Shown: one piece after another, positions 58,275-64,000 of the stretch
Layout of the letters: every line of letters starts with the position of its first letter
Position numbering within the stretch: the first letter of the stretch is position 1
NCBI RefSeq assembly: GCF_002176815.1
Contig: NZ_CP021648.1
Coordinates: 2,426,001-2,490,000, forward strand
Length of the DNA: 64,000 nt
Direction of reading: 5' to 3'
Source of the DNA: Acidovorax sp. T1
GTDB taxonomy: Bacteria > Pseudomonadota > Gammaproteobacteria > Burkholderiales > Burkholderiaceae_C
The notes under the pieces: model-generated
Told to the model about the DNA's origin: nothing
Database searches by the model: none
The model's input: only the letters and a program-made list of their open reading frames with translations
Position numbers and translations under genes: made by a program

Positions 58275-59189
58275 TCAGCGGGCTGCTACGGGCTTGTTGG
58301 ACAAGCCCCATACGTACGATGCGAGCACGCCGATCTGCGCATCGGTCAGCTTGTCGGCTTGCGCTGGCATCTGGTTGACCTTGCCGCTATTGATCATGGC
58401 TGCAATGGCAGCTTCGCCCCAGCCGTGCAACCAGATGTCGTCCGTGAGGTTGGGGGCGCCCAAGGCCTGATTGCCCTTGCCGTCCATGCCATGGCAGGCG
58501 GCGCATGAGACGAACTTGGACTTGCCCAGCGATGCCCGCAAAGAATCATGCGGACTGCCCGACAGACTCAGCACGTAATGCGACAGATTGCGCACATCTT
58601 CCGGCGAACCCACTGCGGCAGCCATGGGAGGCATGTTGCCGATCCGCCCCTTCTCCAGGGTCTCGCGGATTTTCTCGGGCGTGCCGCCATGCAGCCAGTC
58701 GTTGTCGGCCAGGTTGGGGAAACCCTTGCTGCCGCGCGCATCCGAACCGTGGCACTGGGCGCAGTTGTTCATGAACAGGCGCTCGCCAATGGCATGGGCC
58801 TGGGGGTCCACCGCCACATCTTCCGGCTTCATCGAAGCAAAGCGTGCATACAGGGGCTCGATTTCCGTCTTGGCCTTGGCCATTTCGGCCTCGTATTCAC
58901 CGAGTTGCGTCCAGTTCAGCTTGCCCGTGAAGGTGCCAAGGCCGGGGTAGGCAGCCAGATAACCCAGGCCGAAGACGATGGTGATGACAAACAGCCACAC
59001 CCACCAGCGTGGCAGAGGGTTGTTCATTTCGACCAGATCCTCGTCCCAGACGTGGCCTGTGGTGTTGTCGGCCGTGGCCTTCACTTTCTTGCGGCCCGCC
59101 ATCCAAAGCAGGATGCCGCAGGCGATGATGCCGACCAGGGTCAGCGTGGTCACAAAGACCGACCAGAAATTGCTGGTGAAGTCACTCAT
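58275..59189 (-). CDS. ccoP: cbb3-type cytochrome c oxidase subunit III (diheme)
   Basis: 304 residues. Two N-terminal membrane helices (about 10-30 and 62-82) and two haem-c sites, C143-x-x-C146-H147 (CAQCHGS) and C229-x-x-C232-H233 (CAACHGM). Distal methionines lie in NMPPMAA and VNQMPAQ. It passes electrons from cytochrome c to CcoO. It follows ccoQ by 24 bases. Confidence 0.96.
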   Translation of the reverse strand: MSDFTSNFWSVFVTTLTLVGIIACGILLWMAGRKKVKATADNTTGHVWDEDLVEMNNPLPRWWVWLFVITIVFGLGYLAAYPGLGTFTGKLNWTQLGEYEAEMAKAKTEIEPLYARFASMKPEDVAVDPQAHAIGERLFMNNCAQCHGSDARGSKGFPNLADNDWLHGGTPEKIRETLEKGRIGNMPPMAAAVGSPEDVRNLSHYVLSLSGSPHDSLRASLGKSKFVSCAACHGMDGKGNQALGAPNLTDDIWLHGWGEAAIAAMINSGKVNQMPAQADKLTDAQIGVLASYVWGLSNKPVAAR

Positions 59190-59213
59190 GGGGTGTTCTC
59201 GTTCTGGTGAAGG

Positions 59214-59351
59214 TCAATCTTGCTCGAAGGGCAGGCGGGCTGCCTCATCAAACCGGGACTTGTTGCGGCCCCTGTAGGCCCAGAGCCAGATGCCAATAAA
59301 GCAGGCCATCGATGCCAAGGTGGCGACGATGCGCATGGTCGTGATGTCCAT
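59214..59351 (-). CDS. ccoQ: cbb3 oxidase small subunit CcoQ
   Basis: 45 residues, too short for most gene finders. The protein starts MDITTMRIVATLASMACFIG, forms a single membrane helix (about 7-26) and continues with WAYRGRNKSRFDEAA, a good match for CcoQ/FixQ. AAGGAG lies 9 bases before the ATG. Position between ccoO and ccoP confirms the call. Confidence 0.92.
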   Translation of the reverse strand: MDITTMRIVATLASMACFIGIWLWAYRGRNKSRFDEAARLPFEQD

Positions 59352-59363
59352 GGCCAATCTCCT

Positions 59364-59996
59364 TTATTTGAGCGCGCGGCCCATGACTTGAAGGTACGCA
59401 ACCAGGGCATCCATTTCGGTCTTGCCCTTGACGTCGGCGGCAGACGCTGCGATCTGCTCGTCGGTATAGGGCACGCCCACGGTCCGCAAGGCCTTCATGC
59501 GCGGAGCCACATCGGCCGGATCAATGGCGTTCTTCTCCAGCCATGGATACGCGGGCATGTTGGACTCGGGCACCACGTCACGCGGATTGTTCAGGTGGAT
59601 GCGATGCCATTCATCGCTGTACTTGCCACCCACGCGATGCAGATCAGGGCCCGTGCGCTTGCTGCCCCACTGGAAGGGGTGGTCATAGACAAACTCGCCA
59701 GCCACCGAGTAGTGGCCATAGCGCAGGGTTTCGGCGCGGAACGGACGGATCATCTGCGAGTGGCAGTTGTAGCAACCCTCGCGGATATAGATGTCGCGGC
59801 CCACCAATTGCATGGAGCTATAGGGCTCCACGCCCTTGACCGCCTCGGTCGTAGATTTCTGGAAGAACAGGGGCACGATTTCCACCAGGCCGCCAATGGC
59901 GATCACCAGCAAAATCAGCACGATCATCAGAAAGTTGTTGGTTTCCACCTTCTCGTGGGTGAAGCCGCCAGAAGCATTTTGGTTGTTGTCAGACAT
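59364..59996 (-). CDS. ccoO: cbb3-type cytochrome c oxidase subunit II (monoheme)
   Basis: 210 residues. One N-terminal membrane helix (about 23-43) and the haem-c motif C75-x-x-C78-H79 in [35 protein letters not shown] and [20 protein letters not shown] are characteristic. The C-terminus ends [13 protein letters not shown]. It lies between ccoN and ccoQ. Confidence 0.96.
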   Translation of the reverse strand: MSDNNQNASGGFTHEKVETNNFLMIVLILLVIAIGGLVEIVPLFFQKSTTEAVKGVEPYSSMQLVGRDIYIREGCYNCHSQMIRPFRAETLRYGHYSVAGEFVYDHPFQWGSKRTGPDLHRVGGKYSDEWHRIHLNNPRDVVPESNMPAYPWLEKNAIDPADVAPRMKALRTVGVPYTDEQIAASAADVKGKTEMDALVAYLQVMGRALK

Positions 59997-60014
59997 GAAT
60001 AGGCTCCTTGGGGC

Positions 60015-61454
60015 TCAGGCGTGGGCAGCGTTCACGGCGGGAATCGCCACCTTGACCGAACGCCCCGAAATAGCGGTGGCCCACACATTCCAGGCCATGA
60101 CGATCATGCCGCCCAGATACAGCAGACCACCGGCCACACGGATCACATAGAACGGATAAGTGGCCTTGACGCTTTCCACGAAGGTATAGGTCAAGGTGCC
60201 GTCCGCATTGATGGCTCGCCACATCAGGCCCTGCATCACGCCGGCAATCCACATGGCGGCGATGTACAGCACGATGCCGATGGTGGCCATCCAGAAGTGC
60301 AGCTCAATGGCCTTGATGGAATGCATCTTTTCCCGGCCAAACAGGCGGGGAACCAGGTAGTAGAGCGAACCCATGGTGATCAGGCCCACCCAGCCCAGGG
60401 CGCCGGAGTGCACATGGCCCACCGTCCAGTCGGTGTAGTGGCTCAGGGCATTGACGGTCTTGATGGACATCATCGGGCCTTCGAACGTGGACATGCCGTA
60501 GAACGACAGCGACACGATCAGGAAGCGCAGGATGGGGTCGTCACGCAGCTTGTGCCATGCGCCCGACAAGGTCATGATCCCGTTGATCATGCCGCCCCAG
60601 CTGGGGGCCAGCAGGATGAGCGAGAACACCATGCCCACCGATTGCGTCCAGTCGGGCAGCGCGGTGTAGTGCAGGTGGTGTGGGCCGGCCCACATGTAGG
60701 TGAAGATCAGTGCCCAGAAGTGGACGATGGACAGGCGGTAGCTGTACACCGGACGGCCCGCCTGCTTGGGAATGAAGTAATACATCATGCCCAGGAAGCC
60801 CGTGGTGAGGAAAAAGCCCACGGCATTGTGGCCGTACCACCATTGCACCATGGCATCCTGAACACCCGCGTAGGCCGAATAGCTCTTCATGAAGCCGGCC
60901 GGAATGGCTGCGCTGTTGACGATGTGCAGCAAGGCCACCGCCAGGATGAAGGCCCCGAAGAACCAGTTGGCCACATAGATGTGCTTGACCTTGCGCGTGC
61001 CCACGGTGCCAAAAAACACGATGGCATAGGACACCCAGGTGACGGCAATCAGGATGTCAATCGGCCATTCCAGCTCGGCGTATTCCTTGCCCTGGGTGTA
61101 GCCCAGGGGCAGGCTGATGGCCGCCGCCACGATGACCAGTTGCCAGGCCCAGAACGTGAACGCGGCCAGCGAGGGCGCGAACAGGCGCGTCTGGCAGGTG
61201 CGCTGCACCACGTAGTAGCTGGTGGCAAACAGCCCGCAACCACCGAACGCAAAGATCACCGCGTTGGTGTGCAGCGGGCGCAAGCGCCCGTAGCTCAGCC
61301 AGGGAATGCCGAAATTGAGCTCTGGCCAAGCCAGCTGGGCGGCGATGATGACGCCCACCAGCATGCCAACCACCCCCCACACCACGGCCATGATAGAAAA
61401 CTGTCGCACCACCGTATCGCTGTAGTGCACAGCCATTGTTTTTGGAGAATCCAT
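60015..61454 (-). CDS. ccoN: cbb3-type cytochrome c oxidase subunit I
   Basis: 479 residues, 12 or more membrane helices. It carries haem b, haem b3 and CuB. Ligands appear in [16 protein letters not shown]-type [38 protein letters not shown], and [14 protein letters not shown]. It is the catalytic subunit reducing O2 at low oxygen. First structural gene after ccoS; a FNR-type box lies 55 bases upstream. Confidence 0.97.
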   Translation of the reverse strand: MDSPKTMAVHYSDTVVRQFSIMAVVWGVVGMLVGVIIAAQLAWPELNFGIPWLSYGRLRPLHTNAVIFAFGGCGLFATSYYVVQRTCQTRLFAPSLAAFTFWAWQLVIVAAAISLPLGYTQGKEYAELEWPIDILIAVTWVSYAIVFFGTVGTRKVKHIYVANWFFGAFILAVALLHIVNSAAIPAGFMKSYSAYAGVQDAMVQWWYGHNAVGFFLTTGFLGMMYYFIPKQAGRPVYSYRLSIVHFWALIFTYMWAGPHHLHYTALPDWTQSVGMVFSLILLAPSWGGMINGIMTLSGAWHKLRDDPILRFLIVSLSFYGMSTFEGPMMSIKTVNALSHYTDWTVGHVHSGALGWVGLITMGSLYYLVPRLFGREKMHSIKAIELHFWMATIGIVLYIAAMWIAGVMQGLMWRAINADGTLTYTFVESVKATYPFYVIRVAGGLLYLGGMIVMAWNVWATAISGRSVKVAIPAVNAAHA

Positions 61455-61508
61455 CGGGCACCTCGTTTGATTACTGGAATAGTTTTGTCCAAGCAGGGTT
61501 ATTCAACA

Positions 61509-61522
61509 TTGATGCATGTCAA
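61509..61522. promoter_or_regulatory. FNR box upstream of ccoN
   Basis: TTGAT-GCAT-GTCAA, nine of ten defined positions. It lies 55 bases before ccoN and overlaps the last codons of ccoS. It should drive ccoNOQP at low oxygen. Confidence 0.8.
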
Positions 61523-61656
61523 TCGTCCCGAAAAATGCGTTCGCCTTCTTGCTCCACGCTCTCGAACTGGCCGTGGTAAACCGCCCACCACAGGCCCGCA
61601 AGAACCATCAGCACCAAAATGACCGACAAGGGGATCAGCAAATACAGGATGTCCAT
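61519..61656 (-). CDS. ccoS: cbb3 assembly protein CcoS
   Basis: 45 residues. One membrane helix (about 3-24, ILYLLIPLSVILVLMVLAGLWW) followed by FESVEQEGERI, matching CcoS. Its start overlaps the ccoI stop. Required for cofactor insertion into CcoN. Confidence 0.9.
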   Translation of the reverse strand: MDILYLLIPLSVILVLMVLAGLWWAVYHGQFESVEQEGERIFRDD

Positions 61657-64000
61657 CAGACCGGGTCCAGGGAAGATTGGGAGGCAGAGGTCATGGGTGC
61701 GGGGCCTTTCATCGGCTGCTGCGGGTTCACCCCCACCACCTGCACACCGGGCAGGGATTGGGACAAACGGGCGGCATTCAGCACCACCAGCAGCGAACTG
61801 AGCGCCATGCCCAGCCCCGCCAGCCAGGCCGGCATCCAGCCGACCAATGCCAAGGGAACACACACCGCGTTGTAGCCCGCAGCCCACCATAGATTCTGCT
61901 TGACCACCCGCAAGGTGCGGCGCGCCAGCAGCACAGATTGCGCAACCAGCAACAGGCTGCCACCCAGCACCACAAAATCAGCGCGCGCCTGGGCCAGCGG
62001 CACCGAGCGGCCAAAGGCAAACGACACATTCGCCCCCGCCAGAACCGGGCCATCGTTGAGGCCATCGCCCACCATGGCCACATGGCGCCCCTGTGCCTGC
62101 AGCCGCTGCAGGGCGGCCAGCTTGTCCTGGGGCGTGCATTCGCCCTGGGCCTGGGCGATGCCCGCCTGCGCGGCAACCCGCTGCACCGCACCCAGCCGGT
62201 CTCCCGACAGGATCTGCACCGCGACGCCCGACTGCTGCAAGGCACGCACCACGTCAGGGGCCTCGGGCCGCACGTCCTCGATCACATCGAAGCGTGCCAA
62301 CTCGGTGAACTGGCCGTCGCTCCCCTGCCCCGAAAGCACCACCTGCAGCGCCTCTGCGCCGTCCTGCGCGGCCACGCCGGCATGGCGGGCCGAGCCCAGC
62401 CGCAGCAAGCGTGGGGGAAGCGCGCCCTGTGCGTCGTGGATTTCAGCAGTCAGCCCCAGGCCGGCATCCTCGCGCAGGTTCACGGCGCTCCAGCGCGCGC
62501 TGGCCACGGGCGCCGCCGCCACGATGGCGCGCGAGGCCGGGTGCATGGATTGCCGCGCCAGTGTGGCCGCCAGCGCCAGGGCATCATCGCGGCCCAGCCC
62601 CGGCGCGCAACGCACGGTCTGCACGGCCATGCCGTCCCGGGTGAGCGTGCCCGTCTTGTCGAACACCAGGGTATCCACACTGGCCAGGGCCTCCAGGCCC
62701 TGCAGGTTGCGCACCAGCACGCCGTGGCGGGCCAGTGTGCCGGCCGCCGTCAGCATGGCCACCGGCGTGGCCAGCGACAAGGCACAGGGGCAGGTCACGA
62801 TGAGCACCGCCACACCCACCATCAGGGCGCGCCCCGGATCGGACGGCCACCACCAGGCCACGGCCAGCCCGGCCGCCAGCAGCACCGCCAGCAAAAATGG
62901 CCGTGCAATGCGGTCCGCCAGCTGGGCCAGGCGCGGCTTTTGCAGCGAAGCGCTTTCCATCAGCGCCAGAATCTGCGCAAAACGGGTTTGGCCACCAATG
63001 CCCTGCACTCGCACCTCGACCGGTGCCTGCAGGTTGTAGCTGCCCGCCGTCACCTGGCTGCCCAAGGGCCGCGCCACGGGCGTGGATTCGCCCGTGAGCA
63101 GGGCTTCGTCGGCCTGGGTGCTGCCCCGCGTGATGCAGCCATCGGCAGGAAAAGCCTCGCCCGGCAGCACGCGAATCACATCGCCCACGGCCAACCGGCG
63201 CGTGGTCACGCGGGTAAAGACGCCGTCGGCCCCGCGCCGCTCCACGCTGTCGGGCAGGCGGTTCATGACGGCCTCCAGCGCGCCGGCCGTGCGGTCGCGC
63301 AGGCGCAGCTCCAGCCAGCGGCCGGTCAGCAGGAAAAAGACAAACATGGTCAGCGAGTCGTAATAGACCTCGCGGCCAAAAACCCCCGCGGGGTCAAACG
63401 TGCCGGCCGTGCTCACAACGAACGTGATGCCCATGCCCAGGGCCACCGGCAGGTCCATGCTGACGCGGCGCAGGCGGATGTCGCGCAGCGCACTGCCAAA
63501 GAACGGGCCACAGGCAAAGAACACCACCGGCAGCGTCAGCACCCACGAGGCCCAGCGCAGCAACTGCTCCATTTCACCGGTCAGATCGCCCGGCTTTGCC
63601 ACATAGGCGGGCCATGCGTACATCATGACCTGCATCATGCAAAAGCCCGCCACCAGCCAGCGCCACAGCGCCAGCCGGCTCTCGCGCAGGCGCTGTTCGC
63701 GCGCGTGGGCATCCATCGCCGGCAAGGCACGGTAACCCGCCTTTTGCACCGCGGCCATCCACTGCGACGGCAGCACCTGGCTGGGCCGCCACACCACGCG
63801 GGCGCGGTGCGTGGCGGCGCTCACGTCCACCTGCTCCACGCCCGCAACCGCGCGCAATGCGTCTTCAATGGTCAAGGCGCAGGCGGTGCAGTGCATGCCC
63901 TCCAGCACCACGTTCGACTCCCACACCGCATCGGGCGACGCGGAGGCAAGCGCCCCAGGAACATCCTGCGCAGCCCCCGCATCCCGGGCACCGCTGCCCG
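61656..64000 (-). CDS. ccoI: Copper P-type ATPase CcoI/FixI (N-terminus beyond window)
   Basis: At least 780 residues; the frame is open to the right edge, so the start is outside the window. A heavy-metal-associated domain with MHCTACALTIEDAL opens the visible part. Membrane motif CPCALSLATPVAM, phosphorylation site DKTGTLTRDG, and MVGDGLNDGPVLAG are all intact, so it should export or deliver Cu(I) for cbb3 oxidase. The GTG at 63926 also starts the visible HMA domain, but the upstream frame has no stop. Confidence 0.93.
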   Translation of the reverse strand, partial: GSGARDAGAAQDVPGALASASPDAVWESNVVLEGMHCTACALTIEDALRAVAGVEQVDVSAATHRARVVWRPSQVLPSQWMAAVQKAGYRALPAMDAHAREQRLRESRLALWRWLVAGFCMMQVMMYAWPAYVAKPGDLTGEMEQLLRWASWVLTLPVVFFACGPFFGSALRDIRLRRVSMDLPVALGMGITFVVSTAGTFDPAGVFGREVYYDSLTMFVFFLLTGRWLELRLRDRTAGALEAVMNRLPDSVERRGADGVFTRVTTRRLAVGDVIRVLPGEAFPADGCITRGSTQADEALLTGESTPVARPLGSQVTAGSYNLQAPVEVRVQGIGGQTRFAQILALMESASLQKPRLAQLADRIARPFLLAVLLAAGLAVAWWWPSDPGRALMVGVAVLIVTCPCALSLATPVAMLTAAGTLARHGVLVRNLQGLEALASVDTLVFDKTGTLTRDGMAVQTVRCAPGLGRDDALALAATLARQSMHPASRAIVAAAPVASARWSAVNLREDAGLGLTAEIHDAQGALPPRLLRLGSARHAGVAAQDGAEALQVVLSGQGSDGQFTELARFDVIEDVRPEAPDVVRALQQSGVAVQILSGDRLGAVQRVAAQAGIAQAQGECTPQDKLAALQRLQAQGRHVAMVGDGLNDGPVLAGANVSFAFGRSVPLAQARADFVVLGGSLLLVAQSVLLARRTLRVVKQNLWWAAGYNAVCVPLALVGWMPAWLAGLGMALSSLLVVLNAARLSQSLPGVQVVGVNPQQPMKGPAPMTSASQSSLDPV

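Noticed and set aside
1..64000. CRISPR array
   Set aside because: No series of direct repeats with regular unique spacers was seen. The ten dispersed repeats are kilobases apart and vary in orientation.

Overview
The window looks like a chromosomal segment of a beta-proteobacterium of the Comamonadaceae, most likely Acidovorax or a close relative. The DNA is GC-rich. The gene content is typical of that group: an IspD/IspF pair, Mfd, SerB, a Bug-type solute receptor, a cbb3 oxidase cluster with HemN and FNR, and a 6S RNA gene directly after zapA. This is a judgement from protein similarity and gene order, not from a database search.

Layout. (1) 1-4550: the end of an integrated phage-like element. 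It holds a tightly overlapping chain of small genes with a dUTPase-like protein, an excisionase-like HTH protein, a tyrosine integrase and an HNH/AP2 endonuclease, and it abuts the 3' end of a tRNA-Val(GAC) gene. (2) 4725-30000: core genes: relA, bdhA, a SIMPL protein, ompR/envZ, ispF/ispD, mfd, serB, nsrR/ytfE for nitrosative stress, argO/argP, yciH, rhlE, slyX, an aminotransferase and nth. (3) 29471-33964: a catechol ortho-cleavage operon, catR divergent from catB-catC-bug-catA. (4) 34188-36088: a diguanylate cyclase and an AbrB/Doc toxin-antitoxin pair. (5) 36187-47200: ten minus-strand genes, btuB-cobU-btuF-btuC-btuD-cobO-cobD-cobC-cobQ-cobT, almost all overlapping or nearly touching, behind a cobalamin riboswitch. 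They take up corrinoid and finish cobalamin assembly. (6) 47260-48991: a zapB-like gene, zapA, 6S RNA and a TauE/SafE permease. (7) 49070-52788: a coupled HD-GYP and PAS-GGDEF-EAL pair for c-di-GMP turnover. (8) 52976-64000: the microaerobic respiration block (DsbD-like permease, hemN, fnr, a small membrane protein, ccoH, ccoG, ccoP, ccoQ, ccoO, ccoN, ccoS, ccoI). FNR-type boxes lie between hemN and fnr and upstream of ccoN. ccoI runs off the right edge.

The most striking non-gene signal is a dispersed repeat of about 50-60 bp present in ten recognisable copies. It carries an AGCGCTT...ATAAGCGCT core, usually preceded by ATAGCT and followed by a GAGGC/T-rich/TTCAAA tail. Six copies are intergenic (one reaches the catR stop codon). 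Four lie inside or start coding sequence, where they appear to have supplied the signal peptide of the SIMPL protein, the N-terminus of the corrinoid ABC ATPase, a membrane segment of CobD and an internal stretch of CobU. A second repeat type has apparently extended the C-terminus of BtuF. I regard this invasion of genes by a short repeat as the best lead in the window.
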